DNA from: Pseudoscleropodium purum
Taxonomy: Eukaryota; Streptophyta; Bryopsida; Hypnales; Brachytheciaceae
Direction: 5' to 3'
NCBI GenBank assembly: GCA_963969395.1
Contig: OZ017799.1
Span: 3,970,501-4,034,500, forward strand
Length of the DNA stretch: 64,000 nt
The translations under genes and the position numbers were made by a program. Shown here in pieces: positions 20,851-34,649 of the stretch (positions are counted from its first letter, which is position 1; each line of letters opens with the position of its first letter). Under the pieces are notes generated by a model. The model worked only from the letters and a program-made list of their open reading frames with translations. It had not been told where the DNA came from and did no database searches.

Positions 20851-22700
20851 TATACTTTAGAATACGAACAACATTTTTTGTATATTGCTAGAAGGACTTT
20901 TGAATCAAAATGTGAGTGGTTCCATGATTTTTAGACATATTGAGAATTAGTTACAAATTTTAAAAGATACAAGGTGTAGGGTGCTAAAAGTGTAAGCCAC
21001 ATTTAACTATTTCTGATTTTCTAGACTTTTAAAAGTCCAAAATTAATAATGATCATGAGAAAAAAAATTTAGCATTAGGAAATAATGCAAAACATTAGGG
21101 AATTCCTTATCCATGATAGAAGGACCCCACAATCTTCAATTCAGAATTCCATAAATAGTTCAGAAGTAGTTAAATGTGTCATGGTAGGTGATGCCAAAAT
21201 GAATTTGATGCATATGAAAAAATGACACGAGGAAAGAGGTTAAAACAACAAAAGTGCACCCCAAATTGACCACTTGTAAAATTGCCACCTCCCTAGTACT
21301 ATTAAGAGAATTGCACACAAAATTAACCACTTGTAAGGTTGCCACCTCTCCATTTCTATTAATAGAGTTGCACATTGCTCAAAATCCACCTCACATTTGT
21401 CCTTATCATATGCACTATTTTGAGTATCCTTCTTATTCATCTTTCCTTCAAAATAGGGTTTGATTTTGAGGAGTGGTCTATTTTAGGTGTAGTTACTATA
21501 CACTTTGTGATCATTTCACCAAATGGTGTGTTTAGGCACCTAGCATATTTGCGTGGGGGTTCTATCTAAGTATTGGGTTTGATGGATGATTTCAAATTTT
21601 CATTACTAATTATTAATACCATTTTGTGTAGCATCTTGATATTTAGTTTCTTGTTTGCAAATATGTCAAAAAGAATAATTTAATATGCAATTGTGGAATT
21701 GTGAGATTTGGCATACTAGAATGTATACATCTAGAGAATTGTGGAAATAGAGGTATGTAAAACAATCATTGAATTTGCTCCCAATTCAAAAAAAAAACAT
21801 AGAAGATGTAAGTTCATTAGATATAATCAAGAAAAATTGAAAAATAATTATTCTAGTGAAGTTATTGCATGTCAAATCCATTATAACAACTTTCAATTTT
21901 AGATCATCAATATTTGAAGGGGGAATCAAACTTAATCAAAAGTTAAGATTTGAAGTTCCAATATTATATCAAATATTGGAAATATCTATGGTGTATTTAT
22001 CTATACAGATACAATCTAAAATTTATGATCTAAGACTATTATTCATCAATTAATTTCAAAGCATTGCTCCATTTTGTATTTTATAGCAAGTCTTTACAAA
22101 TTTTCAGAACACAATATTTATGTATTCTAAAGGGATAACTCTATCACTAATGTAGTTGTCACTCAAAATTTATTAGATTCATTAATAAATAAGTGCATTT
22201 TGATATTAGTATAAAATATTGTTAAATCGTATTTAATTATAAAAATATGAATTTGATTTTTGAAGTATCAAATAAACATAGAAAATATTTTTCAATGTTG
22301 TGAAAACTTTATTATTTTCTTAAATTCAAAACTATCTAATCTAAATTATAAAGTATTTAATTATTAATACTTCAAATATTAAATCTTGTATTATATTATA
22401 ATATGTAGATTGCCAAACTTTCCATTTATTCCTTCATCTTTGCTAAAGTTCTACTAAACTAAAGGAATCTTCCTCTTAAAATCACATTTCAACTGTAGCA
22501 ACTTTTCAGGCATTTGAAGTCACGGTGGCACTGCTTACCTTTGTGTGCCAAATCGTCATCTTTGTATGCCCCGCCAAGTATCTATTCCATTCTCTTTATT
22601 TTCAGTGTCATGGTGAGCTTGCTTTAACCATACAAAACTTTGAGATACATACAATCAAAATTCAGTTTTTGAAATAAAATAAAATATATATATGTGTATA
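20850..22700. other. AT-rich spacer with one short tandem duplication
   Basis: At 21256-21373 a ~57-bp unit is duplicated in tandem (ACCACTTGTAARRTTGCCAC in both). Otherwise no coding or RNA signal was seen. Confidence 0.5.
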
Positions 22701-22712
22701 TATATACGTATA

Positions 22713-22942
22713 CACTAGGGTGGCATGTGTCGTTGACACGGTCAAAACAAAAGAATTTTTTTTTTAATTCATAAAAACTTTGAAATTCAATAACTTCCAT
22801 GCTTTAGGTTGGAACACCACGAAACCAAGCCCATGCACCCCTTCTCGCCGAGGGCTTTCCGACGATACCAAACACACAAACGAGAAGTGCACGGTCTGGG
22901 AGATCTCAACAAAAAAAACAAAAACAAAAACAAAAACAAAAC
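22713..22942 (+). repeat. SINE-like dispersed repeat, copy 2
   Basis: Best-preserved copy: CACTAGGGTGGC head, GAAACCAAGCCCATGCACC core, GGGAGATCTC and a (CAAAAA)n-type tail. It is preceded by an AT microsatellite (22681-22710) and followed by (AT)n(AC)n at 22965-22996. Confidence 0.65.
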
Positions 22943-23260
22943 TAATTGAACAAAAGTATTATATTATATTATATATATATACACACACACACACACATTG
23001 ATGACCATATCTCAAAATTTTCACAACATAAATGTTTTTATTTTCTAATCAAAATTTTATGTAAATTTGACCACAAAATGATTTTGAATTTAATATAAGA
23101 TTCTATTAATAGAATTGTAAATTATTATTACAAATAATTAGAAATATGCATGCCAATTTTTACAACATCACAAAAATCTCAACACATTGATTATTAGTAG
23201 CTTTAGTGTTTTTCTAGTGTTTTTCTAGGTTTGAAAATTCATTATGCAATATCAAAACAA

Positions 23261-23492
23261 CTAGTGTGCCCCATGTTGTTGCCATTGTCAAAACAAAAAA
23301 AATAATAATTTTCTAATTTTTTTAATTCATAAAAACTTTGAAATTCAATAACTTTTATACCTTAGGTCAGAACATCATGAAACCAAGTCCATGCATCCCT
23401 CTTCACTGGGGGCTTTCTGACAATGCCAAATATGTGAATGAGACACGTGCAGTCTAGGAGATCTTAATGTAACAAATAAAACAAAACAAACA
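23261..23492 (+). repeat. SINE-like dispersed repeat, copy 3
   Basis: CTAGTGTGCCCCATG head, GAAACCAAGTCCATGCATCC core, GGAGATCTTAATG and an ACAAAACAAAC tail; same orientation as copy 2, about 320 bp downstream of it. Confidence 0.65.
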
Positions 23493-23959
23493 CCTAATTT
23501 AATAGAATGATGACACTATAATTGGCATTGTAGTGACAATGTTTCAATATGCATAATATATGTATAGTTTGATTAGCACTAAAATGGTGCAAAAATGATT
23601 GCTACAAAATTATTGTTTGAGTATTAAAATTGTGTGAATATAATATATACTGAAAAAATCAATACTAGTTATGTTGTTGTTTAGGCACTAGTATATATAA
23701 TGGTTTTTATGCATAAATCCATTAAATCATTGAAAAAACACTAAAACTATTGATAATTAGTGTGAAGGTAATTTTGTGATAAAGGATTATTTAGCTCTAG
23801 CAATGAGAGATTATTTTTGTAGCCTTGTTATCAAATAATGTATACTAGAAAAAAAAATGAAATTCTAGCTATAACCATCTCATTCTATCTACTTTGATTA
23901 ATCATCCTTTCTTTTACTTGAAACCAATGGAACATTTTATAGGTGTCCATATTGTAGAA

Positions 23960-24120
23960 ATCTTCCATGATTATAATATGTGATTATAATATAAGTACCT
24001 ATATTAAAGGTATTTATATAATGAGCACCTTCAATGGTTGTAGTATATCTACTTATATATGTTCAAAGCTCACATGCTTGCATTTGCATGCTCACATACA
24101 AGCACCATTGTTTGAAGATG
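23960..24120 (+). repeat. Dispersed direct repeat, copy 1
   Basis: Matches 38985-39150 in order: AATATAAGTACCTATATT, GAGCACCTTCAATGGTTGTAG, CAAAGCTCACATGC. Short palindromic AT motifs occur at the start. No coding content. Confidence 0.6.
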
Positions 24121-26100
24121 AAGGACCAAGTAGTAGTCTCGGTTTCCAAAATATAAAGATTCATTATAAAGTCCAATTTAGAATAAAAATTTAATGATGA
24201 TATTCAATCAAAAAATATAAATAGTGACCAATAGATCACATTAATACAATTGAATCCACCATTGAATTTCACTAACTATGGCAATGAACTAATATCTATC
24301 TATGATATTTGAAACCAAATTCAAAATTATTTTCTAAAATTGAATTTGGGTCAAATGCTAGTGATTAAAAATACGCTTATAGGAAAAAATTTATTTTAGA
24401 ATATGGTTATTTTAAAAGTTTTTTTTTTATCATAATTACTTATCCCAATAATCTTTTCACTAGTCTCAACTAGAACATGAGTATTTATTTGTTGAGTAAC
24501 GCCTCTGATATCAATTAGCAAAAAAATTGCCTAATATTATACATTCAAAATGACTTGTATGTGTGGATTTTGATTAGTCAACTATAACCTTGTTGAAAAG
24601 CATGTGAACTTTCCTTTAACAAGGCAAGAATTTGGAGAAGAATGAATGATTATTGTTATCTATAGGATTAGGTTCAGAGTTGTCTATAAGACCTTACATA
24701 TGCCCTAAATATATACCACCAAGATTCAAACTCATACCTTTAAAGGAAAAAAGTGAATGACATTGAAGGCCTTGTCCTCACACCTTTTTTATGCATGCAC
24801 ACATTAAATTCAAATTTATGTACCTATTGCATCTTTTTAAGAGTATTAGAATATAATGAATATAGTCAATATTAGAACAACAATGAATATATCTAGTCAA
24901 ATTTAAAACAAGGAATTTTATTAGCTAATTTGACAACTAAGTTGTAAAAAGTGTTGCCCAATAGTGACGGAAATTTTCTTCAAGAAATTTACATGAAAAT
25001 GACCAAGGTCAAAAAGAAGGATCACTTGAATGATTGTTTAGCCTCGTTTTCACTATGTAGACAAGTATCGATTCAATTTTTTAATCATGCATAATTGTAT
25101 GTAAATATTTATGTTACCAACACAATAACTTCTCATAGTGTTATGAAGAATCTAAATTGACTCTATCAAATAAATCCTTGAATTTCTTGTTTGGGCCAAA
25201 ATGAATTTTTTGGGGAATAGATACAACCTAAACTAAAAGAGAGGGTCACTATTTTAAAATATGTTGACCTAAGATCAAACAAAAAATTATGATGTCATTT
25301 ATTTTCGATAATATGTAAAACCATAACTATAGAAGTTGTAGTCCCCTTAACTAAATGACTTCCATAAATTAAAAGACAACTAACTAACTTCCTCAACTTT
25401 TAAACAGCATGTCCAATTGTAAGCTAATATAAGTTGTCAAGAGCAACATGCAAGCACATTTTTGGTAAAGACTCACTCTAAGAGTCGTATCATTTTAAAA
25501 GGACAAAAATCTAAATTATGGCTTTACTTGGCAAACATATAATATTTGTTGTTCATAGGGTGTTGAGGGTAAAACAATGCATTGAGGAAAACTAAAGGGA
25601 TAGGACACCAATGGAAAATTGGTCTTTTAATTGGTCAATTGTGTCTTTGCAAAGAAGAAGGGTTGGATGACAATATTCTTTGTAGAAAACAATTTAGCTC
25701 AATGCAAGTCATTGCTTCTTAGTACAATTATTAGTACTTTCTATGAAATCATGAAACATATATTATATCGTGCAATTGTGAACAAGTTTTGAATTGTTTG
25801 ATGGCATTTGAAAATATTTGTATATGCCATGAAATGAATGTAGTACACAAATTATTCTTACTCAAGTGATGCTTACCTTCCATAATGGACATTTTTAGTT
25901 GTCTATGGCAATACTCTAGCTTTGCAATTCCATATAAAAAAAAGACTAGCAACACCTCCTTGTGCCAACATGACATTGTTGATGGATGACATTACTTCAA
26001 TATTACTAAGTTGTAATAATATGTTCTTTGATCAATAATATCGAATAAATATTGGGGTGATCTTGGCAAGCAATTATGGGCTACGATGAAGGTGGACAAA
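24120..26100. other. AT-rich spacer, nothing recognised
   Basis: No supported gene, RNA or repeat boundary was seen on either strand. Confidence 0.5.
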
Positions 26101-26854
26101 ATTTAATCTTTGAATGTTGTCCTAGATAAGATTGACAATTTGCTATCAAGAAAATATATAATGCATTCAACATTTTTACCAAGAGAACAAAGGAATTGGT
26201 GTAGGCTTAGAAATATTTGTGAAATTATAAAGAGAGTTGCATATGATTTATACATATATGTAACATTGTTTTCATTTGTTCACATGTACAAATGACTCAG
26301 ATGATGAAAATCCAAGTTCTAAGGTAATCTTCTTTAAAGAATTTTTAAATCATTTTAAGACTTGTTCTACTGCAAAAACATTTCATGACATGAATCCCAC
26401 GTTTAAGAATGTACTTTGTGCTTATTTTTGTTGCTAACAAAAGTTTACCAATCTAATTATCATTCAATTTTATAATGTAGTGGCATTGGGCAATATAAAC
26501 TTACAATTGTTATAATATTCTCATGTAATTTTTTCTATGGTGCTAAAACTCTAAATTTATCTAAAAAACTTTGAAATAGATGAACCCAACAACACAAGTA
26601 TGGCGTGGCTTGGCAAATTATTGCACTCAAATGAAGCGTCAAGCATTGAAAAGAGAGTAAGCTCCATTCAAACTCTCTCATTGTAGTGAAGACAAAGGGT
26701 CTAGCTAAGACTCTATTAGCTCTTCACCTATATTTATTTTGTTTTGAGTTTGCAAACTAGATCTTTCTACTTAAAGCTACATTGTTAATTTGAATAAAAA
26801 TATCTTATCTTTCAAAAAAAATGATATTTGTAATTCCTTCATGTGTATAAACAG

Positions 26855-29800
26855 TTGTGGCCATCGAACTACAAGTGATGTATATGTACTAGAAGATACT
26901 ATCAGTGACGTTAGATTCCTTTGTGATCTACCTATTGCTATGCGGTTGAAGGTAAAATCATTTTACATTTTAGGGTGAAAGCAATAAACACTTGTCTTAT
27001 TATGTGTATTTTGTTTTGGGGCCTGTGCAAATGTAAGTGTAAATTTTGGAGGATGGAGTCAATGTATTTGAAATTTGCATAAGAAGTGTATTTCATACAA
27101 TCTTAAATGTATTTCACATTTTTGGAATCAAAAGAAATTATATATTGTTTAAAGGTTCATTTTCTTATTTTTTTTTAGAGATTTATTGTTTTCAATGGTT
27201 TTTAGTATTGTCAAGCATCCCAATTGGCCAAATTATGCAACAAAATCAACAAGTGTTTTGTGCTTTCACCCTTCATTCCCTACACCCTTCATTCCCTAGC
27301 AACATTATATACAACTATTCTTTTTTGATTAGCATGCACATTTATTAAGCTAGTTCTAACTACAATTTGATTTCATTGAAAAGGGCTATGAAACTCAAAG
27401 TTTTAGAACAATAGGAGTACATTGAACTTTACCTACTACTTAAAACGCGTTGAAATAACAATATTTTTTAGCTCAAAGTCCCAAAGATTTTGTTCACCAA
27501 GAAGATCATTGTTTGGGGACAAAAGAAGTAACTAGTAGGTAAGGGAAAAAAATATCTTCGTTGAAAAAGAACTTTGGCCCTACAAGTGGTGTAAATAAAG
27601 AGTGTGTTGGAAGATCATTCTACTAACTATACTATATGAACATCATTAGAAAAAGAATAGAGCCTCATTTTTGTCTAATTTTTAAAACTTTGCACTCTAG
27701 TAGTCCTTTCGAGGCCCCATTTTTTTATTTTTTTATTTTTTTTCCTAATGTAGATGCTCAATTTTTACTCATACAATTGTGGTGGGTTACAAGTGACAGA
27801 TTTGTGAAGTCCTTGGGTACGAGTTGCATGAACCTGGCCATCGTGGTAAGCCTCAGTTTCTTCCAAGGAGAAGCTCTTACCAACTTTGAACTGACTTTTG
27901 CTTCAGTCTGAGTGTGTCTTGATCATTGATTTGGTCGGAGCTTGCGGCATGTTGCAGTTGCCAAGCAAGGATTCAAAGCCTTTAACTTCTTCATCATCTT
28001 CACAGGCTCGGTCAAGGTGAATTCCAATCAATCTCCCTTTGAATGTTGAAGAGTCTCAAATTGATTATTAACACTTTTGTATGTTTGAATTCTTTCATTT
28101 TTACTAATTAACACAAATTGATGGACAGTTTCTACTTGAATTATGCCGACAATACTGATCATTTTTGCAATGCAGTGCACGTATCACCAATTGGGCGTAC
28201 AAGAAGATAAAACTTGGATCATTCCTTCTGGAAAATGGTTTGGAGATCGAGTTCTGGAAGACTGGAATTATACATGGTAATATATTTGTTGAGGATGTGG
28301 GTATATATGTTGAACTAGAACACTCGAACGAAGCCTGTTGCAATACACTTTTTAACACAAAAAGATTTCATCAAGTTGCAACCTGGTTACTTTGAGCAGT
28401 TGTTGTTGGAATGTCATTAGGGTTTTGCAAAAGCAAATGATTGAAAATGCAAATGGATGATGAGAACTTGACACAATTCGCATTTAATATAAGAGATTGG
28501 CATTCCTTTTCTATCTTTTCAGGAAATAGAGGACCGATTCTAAAGTGTCACATTCTTTTCGTGGAAAAAACATATAAAATCTACGGGTCATGATATTGTA
28601 CTACTTACTAGTGTTTACTTGAATTCCATTTTTGATTGTACTCATATCAGATGTGCTTTTCAAACAATCCATGACACACACACACACACACAAATAAAAT
28701 TTTGAAAAAATGGGACAGGCTTGACGTAGCAGTCTATACGTCTTGGGAGATACGTTAAATACCATAACGCATGAATCTGAAGGAGCTTTTCCGTTGCAAT
28801 GATCTTGTAATATATATATATATAATTTTATTTTTTTGATGTGGAAGCAGTCAGTCTTGTTCCTTTACTGTTAGATACATGGCAATTGTTGGGTGCAGGG
28901 AATATACCATCCACACCAATGAAAAGGTAATGAAATTCTCAAGTTCAGATTCTGGTGGTTCTTCAAATTGTTGTACTGTTATTTTTGCTGCATCGCAAGG
29001 GAAGGCCTGGTCGTTGAATTGAAGACAGAACTGATCCATTGTGGCTAGTACTGAATTTTCCAACACTACCTTATTCCTCAATTTTGCAGACAGAATTGCT
29101 CACACTGACAAGAAGAGACTACGAAAGAGTCCTTGATATCAAAAAGACTCCAGAGCTTCGACAACGGGTCAGCTTCCTCAAGGTCTGAAATCAGACAGTG
29201 CAAGCAGCTTGAATGGGTCTCGATCGTTCCTCCATTGATAGACTTCTATTTCAATTTCATGATCTAATCATAAATTTTTTTGCACGCCTCTAGTTCACGA
29301 GTTCTAATTACCTCTTGCTTTCGTTTCCGAGGGGTTTCAGTCTTTCAACAATGAAGAACTTACAGGGAATTTCTGTTCTACAATGTTACAAAAAATCCTT
29401 GAAAAACATCAGCAAAGGGGTGTTTGTGTACTCGTGTTTGTAAGGAGATTCTAGATCATTCCGTGGTTGCTAAGTATATATATTATGTGCTCTCCAGGGA
29501 ATCGAAAGATTCAAAGGTGTACCCAGCCAGAGCCTCTTGCGGTTGGCAAATGTGCTCTCCCATCGCACTTACAGCAAAAATCGAAGTAAGGAACTAAGCC
29601 AAGATTTCACACCAAAAGAACTCAACTGAATCGGCATTATCTGTTGAATAATTCATTAAATTTGGGAAATTATGTGATTCCGTTAACGCTTGAAAGTAGA
29701 TAGATAGATAGATTAGTTTGTTTTTTTAGCATACAAAAATAATACTCCAAAAATTTTGACATCTATTTTTAGAAATAAATTCGGCAACCTTGACCACCGG

Positions 29801-30400
29801 ATACAGTGCGCACTTTGTGTACGTGCATCATCATTCACTCTTGAATATATGAACTCGTTTCAAGAGATAGTAATGAGTACGTGACATTGAATAGTGTCAC
29901 AACAGGATTTTGAATAGGAATGTAGTCGAATTTCTTTGAAGAATCAATGCAACTGCACTATAGTTGAGCCTGACATTATTTTATGTAAAAATGTGTTGTG
30001 CCTACAATGGCAACTAAGTAAGATACAAATTAGCATTGAACACTTTTGCTAGATCACTGATGCACAAAAAGCAGATTCAAACAAGTAACTATCTGGGTTT
30101 AACTACAATGTTTACTGGAGCTCTTCAATTTGAATTCTCTGACCTTCAATTTATTTCGGAATTGAATTGTAAGAGCAAGATCTTAATATGATGAGCTACA
30201 TTGTGTGAAGTTGTTTGAGCCTTGTTGTGGCGGCTGCTGTGCAAGATTTTTCAGATCTCTCATCCCACTAGCAGTGTTGGTGTTGAAATCCAGTCACCAC
30301 GTTCCAAGGAGACGACTCGGTGGAGATGTATTTCATTGTCTCAGGCGAGTGCCGAAGAAGGCAAATTCTACTTTATCATAGAACTTGGGCTTAAACAAGA
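26855..30400 (+). pseudogene. Partial gene for a protein with two tandem cyclic-nucleotide-binding domains
   Basis: Exon-sized pieces with splice-like edges encode successive parts of two CNB folds. 27958-28016 gives KQGFKAFNFFIIFTGSVK (first half of domain 1). 28176-28276 gives IIPSGKWFGDRVLEDWNYT (phosphate-binding-like FGDR.LED). 29090-29182 gives TELLTLTRRDYERVL (end of domain 1). 29498-29585 gives GIERFKGVPSQSLLRLANV, and 30294 onward gives FQGDDSVEMYFIVSGECRR (start of domain 2). Possible 5' exons are 26855-26951 (LCDLPIAMRLKV, recalling a channel C-linker) and 27754-27845. The three junctions 28016/28176, 29182/29498 and 29585/30294 agree in phase; the others do not, and the exon joining 28276 to 29090 was not found. 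Domain 2 stops after its first half, so the gene is truncated, decayed or continues undetected. Known plant families with CNB domains include ion channels and kinase-phosphatase fusions; which applies is unclear. Confidence 0.55.
28676..28692 (+). repeat. CA microsatellite inside the CNB-domain gene
   Basis: (CA)n run within a putative intron. Confidence 0.85.
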
Positions 30401-30569
30401 GAGGATCAGTCTTACTTGATGTGGGTTAAGAGTGGTGTTTGTTTGTGTGAATCTCATCAAAGAAAGAAATTATGTTAATTTTTGGACTATGAAAATTCAC
30501 TTTGTTAAAACCACTCTCATTAATATCAAGTGCAAACATCTCTTAACCCTTAAACATCGAAGGGGTGAC

Positions 30570-30775
30570 CCTCAAAATCATCCTTTTCTATTACCGTCTA
30601 AATCACTAGCCTCCAAAATTGCAAAAGTAGTCATTGCAAGTCAAGCTACTATAGAAGATCTTCCATTTTCAAAACAAATTTTGAGGATGAATAGTTGCAC
30701 TTCTATCCTATACAATTTGATTCCATGTCATCCATCGGACACAAAACGTCTCCCTTGGCAGTCAAGGATTAAAGT
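30570..30775 (+). repeat. Dispersed repeat, second copy
   Basis: Contains GGATGAATAGTTGCACTTCT and TCATCCATCGGACAC as in GAUT intron 3. It lies immediately after the last recognised CNB exon and may mark the point where that gene was interrupted. Confidence 0.6.
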
Positions 30776-30799
30776 GAATGTATCTTTAACTAAAGGATA

Positions 30800-33700
30800 A
30801 AGGATAAGAGGTACAACTTTGGTATCATGTTTTTTGAGTAGTTTTAATGAGGTAATTTAGGAACTAAGAGGTACAACTTTGATTTCATGTATTTTGAGTA
30901 GTTTTAAAGAGGTAATATGTGAACTATGGTTTGAATTTGCAATATGGGTGGTGATTTTTTTCAAAAATTAAAGTGAAATGTGTTGTAAAAGTAACGATTC
31001 TCCATTTTGAGAAGATGAAATCTTTGAAAAAATTCGAAATTGTATTTCAAAATAGGATGATATCACCAAATTTTGGATGAAGATACATTTATTTAGATGA
31101 AAAAATTGATGGTTAATCCATGATCTATATATTTACAAATATAAATTGCTTTATTACTCTATTTCAAATTACAAGTACACTTCTTTTGTCAATTAAAAAG
31201 AAGATCTAATAGTTGTTCAATTCTAATTATAGTTTGTTTATTGTTCCTTGCTTATATTATTATTTAGCAAATAAAAACATTCCTCATTGTAGAAGGTAAG
31301 ACTTAAAATCTCTATAAATTTTGTTAGATTCTTAACCTTAAGCCTTAAGTTCGTGTATTAGCATAGTATCACTAAATGGTGACTAGGCTCATTGTGGACA
31401 CTAATGGGAGTGGATCCATTGTGGTATATTAATTGTAGTAGTGGCATACATTTTTCTAAATTTGAATGTATACTACCATTACAATTTTGCCCACAATGGA
31501 TTTGCTCCCATAAGTATTTATAATCACCTTTTTTTTTACCTTAGCATGCACATTACACTAGTAGAAAGGTGCCAATTATAGTTTAATTTTTAGATAAACT
31601 AATAGAAGCATGCCAACTATTGAAAGCAACTTAAATGAATACCATACTTTATTAGGAGCTTTGGTAGAAAATAATTATATTCTTAAAGATGTTGCTAATT
31701 GTCATGTTTTGATTGGATGAAACCTCTAAAAACATATGTAGTAATGTATTAAATGAATTATATGCAAGTAAATTGCCTAAGCTTCTAGTAATTTAATTTA
31801 TACAAGTTGTTCTTGATCTAAAACTAGTAAATTGGATTGGATATAGATCATACTTGAAGTACCAAATCAAAAATTGTACACACCTCTCATTCGCGCTTCA
31901 TTTTTTCTCAAGCAATATTGGTATGTTCTAAAACCTCATATTTACTACTAGCATCAATTTCATCAAATTTGAGGAATTTCATGACTTTAGTACCTTTCAA
32001 GAAGCATGTCTTGAAACACAAATCTACAACAATCCTAATTTTTAAAAATTTGTGCAAATGAATGCCATTATTACTAAGAAAATGTAATCTTGCCAATTTA
32101 ACAAATTGCCATTTAGTTGTGGAGATTTCATTTTAGCTATGAAGTTTTAGTTGCCTGATTGAAAACTCATATTTATACTAGTGCAAATTATCAAACATCG
32201 TTTTTGAGGTTAATTTAGTCTAGAATCTCCCTTGCACAAACTAGAGAAAATATCCATAAAAAAACCCTACATAGCATGATTACCTATGGATCAAATTGGA
32301 TACATCTTTGCAGTCAATGTGGCCATTGCTCCTACTAGAGGAATTATGTTCAATTTTCAATCTTGTATTATTGTTATATAAGACTATGTGTTGTCAACTA
32401 ATGTGAATAATCTCTACAAGTTCTATGAGGATTTTTACTTGTCATAATTTTTACATCTAAAAATATATAAATAAATAAATAAAAATCAATTTAATTTCAA
32501 AATTTCTTCATGAGGTACAAATAACCATAAAAAACATCGTGAAATTTTTTCAAGTAATTATTTTATCATTTGCCACCCTAAATTTTGTAATAAATTTAAA
32601 GTCAAATAACCATTATAAAGATAAATTTAGCCTTTATGTAATTTACTAATAAAAAATTAGATTTGAGTATGTAGAAAAACATCTTTTCTATGGAAATTGA
32701 CTATTCAAAAGTTTAATTGGTGTAAAAATCAAATTATAGTAATTTTTAAATATCAATTAGTATATACTAGAATGATAAAGGATTTTAATCAAAAATTAAA
32801 GGTTAGTATAAACAATAGAACAATTGTAGTTTATATATTAAAATTATTTTTAATACAAAACATATAAATGAAAAAAAAATTATGTGGTTTGGATTCAAAC
32901 TTATAGAAGTTGATATCACACTCATTTATTGAATTTTTGGATTCCTCCAACCATCAATATAGAATAGAAATATTTTTGGTTTTATGTTTTTAATTTATAT
33001 AAAATATTTAAAATAGATGTTTTATAAAATAAAATAAAATTTGACAAAGGTTGTTCTTCTAATACTAAGTCTAATGATTTTGAAAGTTTTGAGTATATGA
33101 CTCTTTCAATTTTTTGAAGTTTTCTTTGATCATATAAATGTTTGACATAATTCTTACAAAATATTTAGATAGCCAAACTTAAAGAAGTATTCATTGAACT
33201 TTCTCAAATCAATGTAGAAGCATTGAATGTCAAAAAATTCATTGAAAATTGAATTCTATATTTTTGGTATTTAAGTTTTGGTATAGTAGTATCAAGTAAT
33301 CAATGTGGTAGAATTTGAACTCAAATTGATTTGTTATACCTTTTCAAAAAATAAAGTTCTTTGTTTCAAAAATAAAATAAAGTTCTTTATAAATTTATTA
33401 TACTTTAACAAAGGAAAAATTTAGAATCTTAGATAAATTATATTTATTTAATTTAGTAATAATACTGAAGCTTTTATAGAATCCATCAACATTTTATACT
33501 AGTTTACTCCCTTGTCCTTGCCTTGTACTTTCAACAAATGACATTACAAAATTCTTAAGTGCTTCAAACTAATTAAAATATGACTTTCAAATAAATTGAC
33601 ATTAAATTAACATTATTAAGTAGTAATTGGTAGTTTGAAGGTAAAAAATAAAGGTGCTATTACCTTGCAAAATGTATTCAAGAAAATGAATTTCAAAACA

Positions 33701-34450
33701 AGTGTGTGTCTATATATATCACAAAATGAAAAACAATCATGTCTAAGTAATTTACAAAAAGAGTGAATTTTGAATTAGATTTAAAGAAAAAAAAAATTTG
33801 CAATGTGTTTTGGTCTTTGATTCAATTACCTTCAAATTGCTTTGAAATTTTTAATTTTTAGAACATTTTTATCTTTATAGTAGATACAAAACTAAACATC
33901 TTGTACTTCATCTCACACTAGTTAAATGAGCTCAAAAACCAAAAAATTGTCTTCAACAATTCAACCTTGAACTTTGTAAAGACATTGCAAACTAGAGTGG
34001 TACGATGGATGACTTCATTGTTAATTGTAGAAAAAGAGAATGCACCTATTGGTTCAATAAACAGAGAATTTTAGTGACTATTTTGGTCATAAGGGGCCAC
34101 ATCCTTCAAGGGTTAAAATACGTTGCCTAGGTGACAAGGAATTTAAGACATAAGAAAACACCAAGGGGGGCTAGTAGCATTATGGGAGGGAGGAAGAATG
34201 AACATGTTGATAATAATGAAAATGAACCCCTCTTGCAATAAGGGTATTAAACCTCCACTTTTTTTTTTAAATGGTGCCAAATAAATTGGAATGAGTAAAA
34301 GTATCATGAGTTAGATCTAAAACTTAGATCTAAGGTTAATACACCCAAAATTGCACTGTCCCTACCTAAAACTGACATCATCACTATGTGTACATCTCCA
34401 AAATCAATATGTATGTATGCTGAAGAAACAATTTTTAAAATTGAGCATCT
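30800..34450. other. AT-rich spacer with one hairpin
   Basis: No coding frame is supported. A fold-back at 31399-31516 pairs TGGGAGTGGATCCATTGTGG with CCCACAATGGATTTGCTCCCA across a short loop (arms about 52 bp). The rest shows nothing recognisable. Confidence 0.5.
31399..31516. repeat. Imperfect hairpin with ~52-bp arms
   Basis: The left arm AATGGGAGTGGATCCATTGT pairs with the right arm ACAATGGATTTGCTCCCAT, and TAGTAGTGGCATACAT pairs with ATGTATACTACCAT. It may be a small fold-back MITE. Confidence 0.6.
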
Positions 34451-34649
34451 ACCCCAGAATTTTGACCTTTGATAACTTTTGCATATGGTATCCAAATGTC
34501 ACGTTCTTTGGTGCATTAAAACCAGCTTTTTGCCCAACACCCAACAACAAGATATGAACGTTTGACCAGTCTATAATAATAGTAAGTAGGCGCAACAGTT
34601 GCAAAAAGTGTCGGTTTTGGAGCTCTGCGTCTATAAACGTACCAACCAA

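Noticed and set aside
34087..34113. GGCCACATCCTTCAAGGGTTAA as an end of another TTAA element
   Set aside because: No partner end was found at a suitable distance and the interior lacks family blocks.
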